Both the position numbers and the translations under genes were made by a program. Positions 15,786 to 24,183 of a stretch of DNA of 29,064 nt are shown here, one piece after another (position 1 is the stretch's first letter; the number at the start of each line of letters is the position of its first letter). The notes under the pieces are model-generated. The model was not told where the DNA came from. It made no database searches and was given only the letters and a program-made list of their open reading frames with translations. Origin of the DNA: UBA9676 sp036522155 (GTDB lineage Bacteria; Actinomycetota; Actinomycetes; Streptosporangiales; Streptosporangiaceae); contig DATDGI010000447.1 in assembly GCA_036522155.1 (NCBI GenBank), positions 1-29,064 on the forward strand, written 5' to 3'.

Positions 15786-17252
15786 CTACGTTAGGCGCCA
15801 GTACCGGATGAAGCCGCGCGACCCGGTCACAATGGGGCCAGCGGACGCGTCGGCCAGTTCCGGCACGAACAGCGCCGCGTCCACGGTGCCCAGCCCAGAC
15901 GCCAGGTCGTAGCCCCGGGCCGCGGTGTACCCGGTAACGGTGCGCAGCTGCCCGCCCTGGCGGAACGAGACCGTGTTGCTGCCGCTGACGACGTCCACGA
16001 TGCCCGGCGCGTGCTGCGCGGCGAGCTGGTAGAGCCGGGTGTTGATCGGCCCGAGCGGATGCCCGGCCAGCTGGTCGGCCAGCGCCACGATCCCGGCGAA
16101 CAGCGGCGTCGCCTCGCTGGTCCCGCAGGTGGGGTACCAGCCTGCTGCCTGGCCGGGGAAACTCTGGTACTCCACCACCGAGCCGTTGCAGGCAGCGCTC
16201 ATCGAGATGTCGGGCACCCCGCGGTGGCCGCCGGCCACCGCCCGCACGCTGTCCTGGAAAGCGGGCCGGCCGAACATGTCCGACTTCCCGCCGCCACCGG
16301 CCAGCGGGTTCGGCCCGCGATCGCCGGAGACGAACATGTTGGCCGCCACGTTGTAGGTGTCGTTCCACACCCGGTCCGGTGCGGTCCGGTGGCCGGCCCC
16401 GTCGAGCTGGAGCTGGGTCCCGCCTACCCCCGTGACCAGCGGGTCGCTGTCCGGCCACGACGTCACTGGCTGCAGGTAGTAGCTGGCCTGGTTGAACTTG
16501 AGGTCGGCCGCGCCGCTGTCGCCGGACGCGGCGAGCACGGTCACGCCGTTGCGGGCGGCGTCAAGATACGCGCCCCGCAAGCGCAGCAGGGAGGCCCGCG
16601 ACGGGAACGTCAGCTCGGTGGCGCTGAAGCTCTGGCTGATGACCTGGCCCAGGTGGCGGCCGATCACGTACTCCTCGGCCTTCACGATCTGCGGGAACCC
16701 GGTCGTTCCCTCGTTCTCCGAGGTCGGGGTTTCGACCAGCAGGATCTTCGCGCCCGGCGCCACGGCATGGGCGTACTCCACGTCCAGGTTGGTCTCCCCG
16801 GCCCACCCCACCCGGTTGGACGTGGGCCGGTAGGCCGGGACCCGGCCAGCCGGCTGGATCACCGTCAGCGCGGGCGGCGCCGGGAGCCGGAACGCCGCGT
16901 CGAAGGCGCGCAGATCCTGGCGGATGGTCGGGGAGCCGAACGAGTCGACGATGACAATGGTCTGCCCGGCCCCGGTGATGCCCTGGTCCAGCAGGGCGGG
17001 CAGCTGGTAGGCCTGCCGGATCTGCCCGGGTGAATAGCACGCGATGTGGTAGTTCTGCTCGCAGAACGCCGTGGTCGGCGGCTGGCTGGACGGGCCGGCC
17101 GCGTGGATGGCGGCCGGCGCGATCAGGACGACCGGGGCGGCCTCCCGGGCCGCCGGGCGGGCCGCACCTCCGGCCGGATGACCGCCGGCGCCGACCGCGG
17201 CCACGGCGAGCAGGCAGACGGCCGCGGCGGGCAATGCCGAGCGCAGGCGCAT
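15786..17252 (-). CDS. Secreted S53 (sedolisin/kumamolisin-type) serine-carboxyl peptidase
   Basis: A 488-residue secreted peptidase. A signal peptide (about 1-32) leads into a catalytic domain with the S53 triad: E153 and D157 in GETNLDVEYAHAV, the oxyanion D245 in AASGDSGA, and nucleophile S379 in CGTSEATPLFAG. The C-terminal DLASGLGTVDA fits the calcium site. The family cleaves proteins, usually at acid pH. Only about 45 residues separate the signal peptide from the mature-like start, so the roughly 150-residue activation prodomain of classical sedolisins is absent; prodomain-lacking members are known. C64 and C72 may form a disulfide. The start is firm, with AAGGAGT four bases before ATG at 17252. 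It lies directly upstream of the two-component pair and diverges from the Smr gene. Confidence 0.92.
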   Translation of the reverse strand: MRLRSALPAAAVCLLAVAAVGAGGHPAGGAARPAAREAAPVVLIAPAAIHAAGPSSQPPTTAFCEQNYHIACYSPGQIRQAYQLPALLDQGITGAGQTIVIVDSFGSPTIRQDLRAFDAAFRLPAPPALTVIQPAGRVPAYRPTSNRVGWAGETNLDVEYAHAVAPGAKILLVETPTSENEGTTGFPQIVKAEEYVIGRHLGQVISQSFSATELTFPSRASLLRLRGAYLDAARNGVTVLAASGDSGAADLKFNQASYYLQPVTSWPDSDPLVTGVGGTQLQLDGAGHRTAPDRVWNDTYNVAANMFVSGDRGPNPLAGGGGKSDMFGRPAFQDSVRAVAGGHRGVPDISMSAACNGSVVEYQSFPGQAAGWYPTCGTSEATPLFAGIVALADQLAGHPLGPINTRLYQLAAQHAPGIVDVVSGSNTVSFRQGGQLRTVTGYTAARGYDLASGLGTVDAALFVPELADASAGPIVTGSRGFIRYWRLT

Positions 17253-17443
17253 GGCGACTCCTTGGGCGGGCTGGCGCCGGTCACGCCGCCCTAGCCGGCC
17301 GCGCTACCGTAGCCCGGATGCCCCGAGGCTAACAAGCCACGGGCGATGATCATGTTCGTGGCTGGTCTCTGCGGCAGTGGGCAGGCGCCCGCGGCCCGGG
17401 CTGACCGCGTAGCGTGGGATGGGCGGGGATCGGAGACGGCGCC

Positions 17444-17698
17444 ATGAAGCTCACGCTCGACCTGCACGACATCTACAACCGCGGCGGGGACATCGACCGG
17501 GCTCTGCGGGCGATCATCGACGAGGCCGTGGCTAAGAAGGCGCCGGTGGTTGAGATCATCCCGGGTAAGGGCTCCGGCCAGCTCAAAAAGAGGGTGCTGA
17601 GGTTCCTGGAGCAAAAAGAGATCAAGGCGCTATATCACCGGGTCGAGAAGGACTCCAAAAACTTCGGCCGGCTCTTCGTCCATTTCCGCTGGAAGTGA
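17444..17698 (+). CDS. Small stand-alone Smr-domain protein
   Basis: An 84-residue protein that is almost entirely an Smr (MutS2 C-terminal-like) domain, with the LDLHDIY motif near the N terminus and the IIPGKGSGQLKKRV motif in the middle, ending LFVHFRWK. Smr domains bind or nick nucleic acids; in MutS2 and related proteins they act on branched DNA or on stalled-ribosome mRNA. What this small version does is not known. ATG at 17444 is preferred, with GGAG eight bases upstream; GTG at 17414 would add ten residues with no similarity. It diverges from the S53 peptidase and is followed by a long gene-free stretch. Confidence 0.85.
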   Translation: MKLTLDLHDIYNRGGDIDRALRAIIDEAVAKKAPVVEIIPGKGSGQLKKRVLRFLEQKEIKALYHRVEKDSKNFGRLFVHFRWK

Positions 17699-18450
17699 CA
17701 ACCCCGAAGGGACGGGCCAGAAGTAGCGGGCCGCAAGTCCCGGCGACGCCGGGTCAGCGCTCGCGGGCCGCGACGGCGAGCCTGCGGGGAAATGGCCGCA
17801 GCCAGGCGGCAAGCTGCGCTCGCGCTGCTCCGAGCGCCGACCGCGCCGCCCGCCGCCACCAGGTGGGCTTACGGTGCCGCGCCGCGGGCCGCTCGTGCAG
17901 CCTGGCCTCACTCAGCCTGGGTACCGGGGCATACTCCGACTGCCACACACACCCCATGCGTGCCTTCCCCCCTCATCATCGCCCGTCCCAGGTCCGGCCT
18001 GGCCAGCTGGTGGCATGGGCTCCCGCCTGGAACTGCTTGGTACGGACGCGACGAATCCCCCAGAAGAGAGCGGGGTACCTCTTCCCTGCTTCGTGCCCCG
18101 GGGCTCTGCCTTCCCAGCCGGGCGAAGCATTGGTAATGCTGGCACGATCCACTGCGAATGTCCAGGGAAAACACTCAGGAAGGGCCGGCCCGTCATATAT
18201 TTCTTAGCACCCGATGATATATAATCGGATCTATTAGCCTGGCGAATTGGAATAAGACGCCCAAAGAGCTTGACGGGTAGACATCCGGCTGCTAGCGGGC
18301 AGCCTGCCCCGTTCCCGCATGGTGGTCGCGGTGCTCGCGCACGAGCGCCTCCGCGATCACCACGTCCGGACCGGCCGGACGTCGGCGTCATCCAGCACCT
18401 GCACGGCGGCTGACACCATCCCGTCCCTTCCCCCCGGCCGTCATGCCCGC
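17699..18450. other. Gene-free 750-base pocket with an AT-rich palindrome
   Basis: Convergent genes flank this stretch and no frame in it has both a ribosome site and protein-like composition. The only clear structure is near 18190-18240, where composition falls to AT-rich (CATATATTTC, GATATATAATC) and CCGAT-GATATA-ATCGG forms a small palindrome at 18211-18226. On the minus strand around 18280-18420, two short frames (VVIAEALVREHRDHHAG and VSAAVQVLDDADVRPV) look weakly protein-like in different registers, as in a decayed gene. I see no tRNA or CRISPR. Confidence 0.45.
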
Positions 18451-19308
18451 CTATGACCCGGCTGGCGTGGGCCCCGGCCGGGCCGCGGCCACCGGCCCGT
18501 AGAGTCCGGGGCGGCGGTCGGCCAGCAAGTCGTTGTGGTCGTTGATGCGCTTGTCGGCGGCGGCGGCCAGCTCGCAGCGGGCGGTGAGCACGGCAGGCCG
18601 GTCGGCCAGCACCGGCCCGGCCAGCGGGTAGCCATCAGGGCCGACGATGATGCTGCCGCCCACCCACGAGACGCCGCGCTCGTCCTGGCAGCGGTCAGCG
18701 ACCGCGATGAAAACCCCGTTGGTCGCGGCGTCTGCCTGCGCCTTGACCACCTCGGCGGGCCGCTCACCGGCCGGGGTCACCGCGGCGGGCCAGTTCACCG
18801 GGGCGGCGATGAGGTCAGCACCGGCCAGCGCGGCCAGCCGAACCCACTCGGGGAACTCCAGGTCGTAGCAGACCATCAGGGCCACAGTGCCAAACGGCAG
18901 CCGGGCCAGCGGGGGTGGTGCGCTGCCGGGGGTGAAGATGAGCGTCTCGGCGTCCCACAGGTGGGTTTTCCGGTAGACGGCCCGGGTGCCGGAGGCGTCC
19001 ACCACGGCGGCGCTGTTGTAGAGCAGCCCGTCGCTGCCCAGCTCGCAAAAACCACCGGCGATCACGGTCCGGTGCGTGGCGGCCAGTTCGCGCCAGCGCC
19101 CCAGGGTGGGGTTCCCGGCCACCGGGGAGGCCAGCGCTCGGGCCTCGGCGGCGCTGGCGAACACGTACCCGGTGTCGGACAGCTCGGGAATCACCACCAG
19201 GTCCGCGGACTGGGCCGCCGCCTCCGCCACCGCACGCTCGGCGGCGGCCGCGTTCGCCACCAGGTCGCCGATGCTGAGCCCGAGCTGGCAGACCGCGATG
19301 ATCGTCAT
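18451..19308 (-). CDS. Nitrilase-superfamily carbon-nitrogen hydrolase
   Basis: A 285-residue enzyme with the full Glu-Lys-Cys triad of the nitrilase superfamily: E42 in VVIPELSDTGY, K114 in YRKTHLWD, and nucleophile C147 in MVCYDLEFPEW. Length and motifs match the amidase/omega-amidase/N-carbamoyl-hydrolase branches, which hydrolyse amides or nitriles through a thioester. The true substrate cannot be told. No signal peptide is seen, so it is cytoplasmic. The quinone oxidoreductase gene ends only 15 bases upstream of its start, in the same direction, so the two are likely co-transcribed. ATG at 19308 opens directly on the conserved first beta strand (TIIAVCQLGL). Confidence 0.9.
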   Translation of the reverse strand: MTIIAVCQLGLSIGDLVANAAAAERAVAEAAAQSADLVVIPELSDTGYVFASAAEARALASPVAGNPTLGRWRELAATHRTVIAGGFCELGSDGLLYNSAAVVDASGTRAVYRKTHLWDAETLIFTPGSAPPPLARLPFGTVALMVCYDLEFPEWVRLAALAGADLIAAPVNWPAAVTPAGERPAEVVKAQADAATNGVFIAVADRCQDERGVSWVGGSIIVGPDGYPLAGPVLADRPAVLTARCELAAAADKRINDHNDLLADRRPGLYGPVAAARPGPTPAGS

Positions 19309-19323
19309 ACCGGTATCCCCCGG

Positions 19324-20295
19324 TCAGCCCGGCAGCAGCAGCAGCTTGCCGGTGGTCCGCCGGGCCGCCAGGTCGTTGTGAGCCCGGGCCGCATCGGCCA
19401 GCGGGTAGGTGCCGCCGATCCGGACCGAGAGCCGGCCGTCGCCGATCCAGCCGAACAGGTCACCGGCGCGCCACAGCAGTTCCTCCCGGCTGGCGATGTA
19501 GTGGCGCATGGTAGGCCGGGTCAGGAACAGCGAGCCGCCTTCGGCCAGATCCTGCGGTTCGACCGGGGGCACCGCCCCGCTGGCCCCGCCGTACAGGACC
19601 ATCATTCCGCGCGGGCGGAGCACGGCCAGGCTGGCGCCGAAGGTGGCGCGGCCGACCCCGTCGTAGACGACGTGCGCCCCAGTCCCGCCGGTGACGCTGG
19701 CCACTGTCGCGCCGAAGTCGTCGTAGCCGGCGATGTGATCGGCCCCGGCCTGGCGGGCCTCGTCCGCCTTGGCGGCGGTGGAGGTGGTGGCGATCACGAT
19801 GCCGCCCCGCAGCTTGACCAGCTGGGTCAGCAGCAGGCCGACCCCGCCAGCGGCCGCGTGCACCAACGTCACGTCGCCGTGGGCGACCGGGTAGGTGCTG
19901 TGGCACAGGTAATGGGCGGTGATGCCCTGCAGCATGACGGCCGCGGCGAGCTGCGAATCCACCCCGTCCGGGATGGCGACCGCGGACGCGGCCGGGATGA
20001 CCGCCTGCTCCGCGTAACCGCCCGGGGCACCCGCCCAGGCGACCCGGTCACCGACCGCGAAACCGGTCACGTCCGGCCCCAGGCCCGCAATCGTGCCCGC
20101 CCCCTCCGAGCCCGGCACGAACGGTGGTTCCCGGCGGTACGGCGGCCGGCCTTCGCGGGCGTAGATGTCCGCGAAATTGACCCCGGCCGCGGCCACATTC
20201 ACCAGCACCTGGCCGGGGCCGGGCACCGGATCCGGGTAGTCGGTCATGATGAGAACCTCGGTCCCGCCAAGCTCGCTGACCACCACCGCGCGCAT
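19324..20295 (-). CDS. Quinone oxidoreductase-type zinc-independent dehydrogenase (MDR superfamily)
   Basis: A 323-residue protein matching NADPH:quinone oxidoreductases. The N-terminal GroES-like fold has GVNFADIYAREG and VPGSEGAGTIAGLG, and the Rossmann fold has VHAAAGGVGLLLTQL followed by a basic/Ser patch for NADPH (TTSTAAKADEARQAGAD). No zinc-binding cysteines are visible. Such enzymes reduce quinones or other alpha,beta-unsaturated carbonyls. ATG at 20295 begins on the conserved MRAVVV strand; upstream in-frame sequence is not protein-like. It precedes the nitrilase gene by 15 bases and follows the MocR gene by 104 bases, all leftward. Confidence 0.9.
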   Translation of the reverse strand: MRAVVVSELGGTEVLIMTDYPDPVPGPGQVLVNVAAAGVNFADIYAREGRPPYRREPPFVPGSEGAGTIAGLGPDVTGFAVGDRVAWAGAPGGYAEQAVIPAASAVAIPDGVDSQLAAAVMLQGITAHYLCHSTYPVAHGDVTLVHAAAGGVGLLLTQLVKLRGGIVIATTSTAAKADEARQAGADHIAGYDDFGATVASVTGGTGAHVVYDGVGRATFGASLAVLRPRGMMVLYGGASGAVPPVEPQDLAEGGSLFLTRPTMRHYIASREELLWRAGDLFGWIGDGRLSVRIGGTYPLADAARAHNDLAARRTTGKLLLLPG

Positions 20296-20399
20296 TCCCC
20301 CATCATCGCCGCTGCGGGCAGGAACCGGCCAGGACGTGGACGATTTGGGTCGTGCTGACAGCCCGAATCGACCGTGTCCAGGCCGAAGGACCGACTCGA

Positions 20400-21881
20400 T
20401 CAGGCGACCTGGGCCGGGGCTGACGGGAACGGTGGGGTGGCATGCCGCAGGCTGGCATGGGCAGCGGCCAGCCTGATCACGGCTTCGGCCAGATCCGGCC
20501 CGGGCAGGGAGAACGGCAACCGCAGGTACCTCTCCAGATGGCCGGGCGGGCCGAACCGCGGGCCGGGCACGAGCCGGAGCCGGTGCTGCTCGGCCGCGTA
20601 TACGAGCGCCGTGCTGACCGGGGCTTCCAGCCGGGCCCACAGCGACAGCCCGCCCGCTGGCAGCCTGACCTGCCAGGCCGGAAAGTGCCGGGCCAGGGCC
20701 GCCGCGAGCGTGTCCCGGCGGCCGGTGAGCAGCTCGCGCCGGGCCGGAAGCAGGCCGCTCGCCCGGTCCAGCAGCCAGGCCGCGGCGAGCTGCTCCACCA
20801 CCGGGCTGGCCAGGTCGGACGGGCTACGGACGGCCTGCAGCTGGGCGACCAGGCCCGGGTCGGCGCGGACCCAGCCGACCCGCAGCCCGGCCCAGAAGGC
20901 CTTGCTCATGGAGCCGATCGTGATCACCTGGCCCGCCGGATCGAACGCCGCCAGCGGGGCCGGCCGGCTGACCTCGCCGGGCGCACCGAGCGCCAGTTCA
21001 GCGAACGTCTCGTCGATGACCAGCCTGGTCCCTGCGGCCGCGGCGGCATCGGCCACCGCCGCCCGGTCGGGCCCGTTCATCAGGTGCCCGGCGGGATTGT
21101 GGAAATCGGGCATCAGGTAGCCCAGCCGGGGCAGGCTTTGCCGCAGAGCGGCGGTCAGCAGGTCGAGGTCCCAGCCGTCCGGGGCCAGCCCCACCGCCAC
21201 CACCCGGGCCCGGGCCCGGGCCAGCGCGTCGAGCGTGTTCGGGTAGGTCGGGTTCTCCACCATCACCGGGTCGAGCGGGCTGGCCAGGCAGCGCAGCAGC
21301 AGGTCGAGCGCGTGCTGGGCGCCGCTGGTGACAAAGATTTGGTCCGGCCCGGTCGGCAGGCCGCGCTCGGTGAACCGGCGGGCGACCGCCTCCCTGAGCA
21401 CCGGCAGGCCGTAACTGTCGTACCCGTGCCCGTGCAGGTAGGCGGGCAGCAGCTCGATCGCAGCGCTCATCGCGGCCGGCACGTCCGGGCACGCCTCCGG
21501 GGAGGCGAGCGCCAGGTCAATCGCATCCTCGTCGTCGGGCACGGCCGGCACCCAGGGGGAATACCGGCGGAGGCGGCCCGGTGGCAGCGCGGTGACGCTG
21601 CCCGAGCCCTGGCGGCTGGCCAGGTACCCCTCCTCGCGCAGGAGCCGGTAGGCGGCGGCGATGGTGGTCCGGCTCAGCCCCAGCGTGCTGGCCAGCCGCC
21701 GTTCGGCCGGGAGGCGCACCCCGGCGGGCAGCCGGGCGTCCAGTAGCAGCGCGCGCACCTGCGCGGCCAGCCGGACGTACCCGGGCCCCGCGGCCCGGCC
21801 GGACCCGCGCCCGGGTGGGCCCGGCCAGTCCCCCAGTAGCCGGGCGAGCTGCGGTTCGGTGATGCTGCGCACGCCAGGCAC
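20400..21881 (-). CDS. MocR-type regulator (GntR winged helix fused to aminotransferase fold), YczR-like
   Basis: A 493-residue transcription factor. A GntR winged helix spans about 35-95 (LPAERRLASTLGLSRTTIAAAY). The remainder is a fold-type I aminotransferase with N262 in NPAG, D290 in VIDETF and the PLP lysine K327 in TIGSMSKAFWAGLR. MocR proteins sense pyridoxal phosphate or a PLP adduct and control neighbouring genes. Divergent pairing with a yczE-type membrane gene is the hallmark of the YczR subgroup, so it probably regulates that gene and itself. GTG at 21881 is used; no clear ribosome site precedes it. The 110-base spacer holds nested inverted repeats. Confidence 0.92.
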   Translation of the reverse strand: MPGVRSITEPQLARLLGDWPGPPGRGSGRAAGPGYVRLAAQVRALLLDARLPAGVRLPAERRLASTLGLSRTTIAAAYRLLREEGYLASRQGSGSVTALPPGRLRRYSPWVPAVPDDEDAIDLALASPEACPDVPAAMSAAIELLPAYLHGHGYDSYGLPVLREAVARRFTERGLPTGPDQIFVTSGAQHALDLLLRCLASPLDPVMVENPTYPNTLDALARARARVVAVGLAPDGWDLDLLTAALRQSLPRLGYLMPDFHNPAGHLMNGPDRAAVADAAAAAGTRLVIDETFAELALGAPGEVSRPAPLAAFDPAGQVITIGSMSKAFWAGLRVGWVRADPGLVAQLQAVRSPSDLASPVVEQLAAAWLLDRASGLLPARRELLTGRRDTLAAALARHFPAWQVRLPAGGLSLWARLEAPVSTALVYAAEQHRLRLVPGPRFGPPGHLERYLRLPFSLPGPDLAEAVIRLAAAHASLRHATPPFPSAPAQVA

Positions 21882-21909
21882 ATCCAGTCAGTCCAAAGCA
21901 AGGCCAGTT

Positions 21910-21978
21910 GTTGCTAATTGGCTCTTTATAGAGAGCCGACTTGCTGCCAGTCTGGCGTATCAGAGGTCAATTGGCAAC
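21910..21978. promoter_or_regulatory. MocR/yczE divergent control region with nested inverted repeats
   Basis: GTTGCTAATTG (21910-21920) and CAATTGGCAAC (21968-21978) form an inverted repeat with one mismatch. Between them lie GGCTCT-TTATAG-AGAGCC (21920-21937, perfect arms) and GCCA-GTC-TGGC (21946-21956). The region is AT-rich against its surroundings and lies between the divergent starts. These are the natural candidates for MocR operators; which one is bound is not known. Confidence 0.6.
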
Positions 21979-21991
21979 GCTGGAGGGTGAC

Positions 21992-22681
21992 GTGCGGGCG
22001 GCCCAGGTCCTGCGGACGGTGATCAGCCCGCCGCCGCGGAGCCGGCTGCCCCGGCGGCTGAGCCAGCTGTTCACCGGCCTGGTCCTGTACGGCATCAGCG
22101 ACGCCCTGCTGGTGCTGGCCGGGCTGGGCCTTGACCCGTGGGACGTGCTGCACCAGGGGCTGGCCCGGCTGACCGGTATCCCGATCGGCACCTGGTCGAT
22201 CTTCGTCGGCGCGGCGGTGCTGCTGATGTGGATTCCGCTGCGCCAGCGCCCGGGTGCCGGCACCGCGTGCAACGTGGTGGTCATCGGCTCGGTGATCGAC
22301 GCCGTGCTGGCCGTGGTGCCCGCCCCGCACGCGCTCGCGCTGCGCTGGCTGGCGCTGATCTGCGGGGTACTGCTCAACGGCGTGGCCACCGCCTGCTACA
22401 TCGGCGCCGGGCTCGGTCCCGGGCCACGGGACGGCCTGATGACCGGCATCGCCCGGCGCGGCCACTCGCTGCGTGTCGTCCGCACCGGCATTGAGCTGAC
22501 GGTGCTGGCCATCGGCTGGCTGCTCGGCGGCACGGTCGGGGCCGGCACCGTCCTCTACGCCGTCAGCATCGGCCCCATCGTTCACCTGCTGCTGCCCCGG
22601 CTGACCATTCCGGGCACCCGGGCCAGCGAGACCCGCCCGATCAGTCCGGCCGCCGCCACCAGCGCCACACTGGTCAGGTGA
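21992..22681 (+). CDS. YczE/YitT-type integral membrane protein
   Basis: A 229-residue membrane protein with about five helices. It matches the YczE family (COG2364): RLSQLFTGLVLYGISDALLV, LGLDPWDVLHQGLARLTGI, then GLGPGPRDGLMTGIARR and ELTVLAIGWLLGGTVG. The family role is not settled; linkage to MocR regulators suggests transport of a PLP- or amino-acid-related compound. GTG at 21992 is chosen for GGAGGG four bases upstream; a TTG farther upstream at 21941 would place coding sequence inside the operator region. It diverges from the MocR gene and its stop overlaps the next start (TGATG). Confidence 0.88.
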   Translation: MRAAQVLRTVISPPPRSRLPRRLSQLFTGLVLYGISDALLVLAGLGLDPWDVLHQGLARLTGIPIGTWSIFVGAAVLLMWIPLRQRPGAGTACNVVVIGSVIDAVLAVVPAPHALALRWLALICGVLLNGVATACYIGAGLGPGPRDGLMTGIARRGHSLRVVRTGIELTVLAIGWLLGGTVGAGTVLYAVSIGPIVHLLLPRLTIPGTRASETRPISPAAATSATLVR

Positions 22682-23217
22682 TGACACGCGATGGCCGCCA
22701 GCTACTGGCCGCGCTGGCGGAGGCTGGGTTCACCTACCCCGAGCTGGGCGCCACCCGCGGCTCGCTGCCACCTGGATACCACCACCGGGTCCGCCAGGCT
22801 GGCCTTGGCCCCGGCCAGGCCACCTTCGACCGGGCCGCCGCCGCCCTCAGCGGATGGGCGATGCACCGGGCGGCCGGGCTGCGGGTCACCGCGTCCGGGC
22901 CGGCCGAGCCCGGTGCGGTGGTCGCCATGGCGCTGGGGTGGGGGCCGGCCAGGATCACGGCCTGCTGCCGGGTCGTCTACACCGTCCGGGAGCCCGGACG
23001 GCACGGATTTGGCTACGGCACGCTGCCTGGTCACCCGGAATCCGGCGAGGAGGCATTCCTGGTGGAGTTGGGTCCCGGCGGGGACGTGACGTTCACCATC
23101 CGCGCGTTCTCCCGCCCCGCCACCGCGCTGGCCCGGTCGGCTGGCCCAGCCGGCCGCCTGGTGCAGGACTACTTCACCCGCCGCTACCTGCGCGCCCTCC
23201 AGCGGCTGGCCAGCTGA
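22681..23217 (+). CDS. DUF1990 family protein
   Basis: A 178-residue soluble protein matching DUF1990. It has an N-terminal FTYPELGATRG, a central GWGPARI, the signature FGYGTLPGHPESGEEAF, and a C-terminal FTIRAFSRPAT and RRYLRAL. The function is unknown across the family. ATG at 22681 overlaps the TGA of yczE, so the two are translationally coupled and likely work together or under the same MocR control; GTG at 22678 is an equivalent start one codon earlier. Confidence 0.88.
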   Translation: MTRDGRQLLAALAEAGFTYPELGATRGSLPPGYHHRVRQAGLGPGQATFDRAAAALSGWAMHRAAGLRVTASGPAEPGAVVAMALGWGPARITACCRVVYTVREPGRHGFGYGTLPGHPESGEEAFLVELGPGGDVTFTIRAFSRPATALARSAGPAGRLVQDYFTRRYLRALQRLAS

Positions 23218-23280
23218 CGAGAGGCCGTCCCGCTGGCAGCACCCGCGGGCGAGCCGCCTGCGGCTGGCTATGCTCGCCAG

Positions 23281-24183
23281 GTGCCCGAGCCGCCGGTCCG
23301 CTACCGCTCTGCAGACGAGGACAGCGGGCGATGGGCCGGCTTCCCGTTCCGCCCGGGTGACATCGTGATCAGCACCCGGTCCAAGAGCGGGACCACCTGG
23401 ATGCAGATGATCTGCGCGCTGCTGATCTTCCAGACGCCGGACCTGCCGGAGCCGCTGGGGCGGCTGTCGCCGTGGCTGGACTTCCTGGTCGCGCCGCGGG
23501 ACGAGGTGCTGGCCCGGCTGGACGCGCAGCAGCACCGCCGGTTCATCAAGACCCACACGCCGCTGGACGGGATACCGCTGGATCCGCGCGCCACCTACAT
23601 CGTGGTGGCCCGGCACCCGCTCGACATGGCGGTATCGATGTACCACCAGGGTGACAACATCGACCGGGTGCGGATGGCCCAGCTGACGGGCCAGCCGGAG
23701 CCGGCCGGACCGCCTGCGCCGCGCCGCCCGCTGAAGGAGTGGCTGCTCGGCTGGATCGACTCCGACGACGACCCCCGGCAGCAAATGGACTCGCTGCCGG
23801 GCGTGATGTGGCACCTGTCCGACGCATGGGCCCGGCGTGGCGAACCGAACGTGCTGCTCGTCCACTACAACGACCTGGCCGCCGACCTGGCGGGTGAGAT
23901 GCGCCGCCTGGCCGGCCGGCTGGGCATCACCGTGCCCGGGGAAGCCTGGCCCGGCCTGGTCCAGGCCGCCACCTTCGAGCGGATGCGGGCCACGGCCGGC
24001 CAGGTCGTCCCGGCGGCCGGGGTGCTCAAGAACAGCGCCGCCTTCTTCCGGCGGGGCAGTTCCGGCGCCGGGCGGGAACTGCTCACCGATGAGGAGTTCG
24101 CGCACTACCTGGCACGCACCGCCCGTCTGGCACCGCCGGACCTGCTGGCCTGGCTCCATTCACCCGGCGACTTCCAGCCATGA
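23281..24183 (+). CDS. Sulfotransferase domain protein
   Basis: A 300-residue cytosolic-type sulfotransferase. The 5'-phosphosulfate loop is RSKSGTTWMQ (K35), the catalytic base is probably H92 in FIKTHTPLDG, and the 3'-phosphate motif is VARHPLDMAVSMYHQ (R111, S119). Near the C terminus FFRRGSSGAGRE stands where the RKGxxGDWK motif normally closes on PAPS, but it is altered. The enzyme should move sulfate from PAPS to a hydroxyl or amine; the acceptor is unknown. GTG at 23281 is used. Its stop overlaps the acetyltransferase start (ATGA), so the two are coupled. It lies 63 bases after the DUF1990 gene. Confidence 0.9.
   Translation: MPEPPVRYRSADEDSGRWAGFPFRPGDIVISTRSKSGTTWMQMICALLIFQTPDLPEPLGRLSPWLDFLVAPRDEVLARLDAQQHRRFIKTHTPLDGIPLDPRATYIVVARHPLDMAVSMYHQGDNIDRVRMAQLTGQPEPAGPPAPRRPLKEWLLGWIDSDDDPRQQMDSLPGVMWHLSDAWARRGEPNVLLVHYNDLAADLAGEMRRLAGRLGITVPGEAWPGLVQAATFERMRATAGQVVPAAGVLKNSAAFFRRGSSGAGRELLTDEEFAHYLARTARLAPPDLLAWLHSPGDFQP

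Noticed and set aside
18535..20358. 607-codon rightward open frame
   Set aside because: It is antisense to the nitrilase and quinone oxidoreductase genes, both with intact catalytic motifs.
22702..24159. 485-codon leftward open frame
   Set aside because: It is antisense to the DUF1990 and sulfotransferase genes, with no ribosome site or domain.
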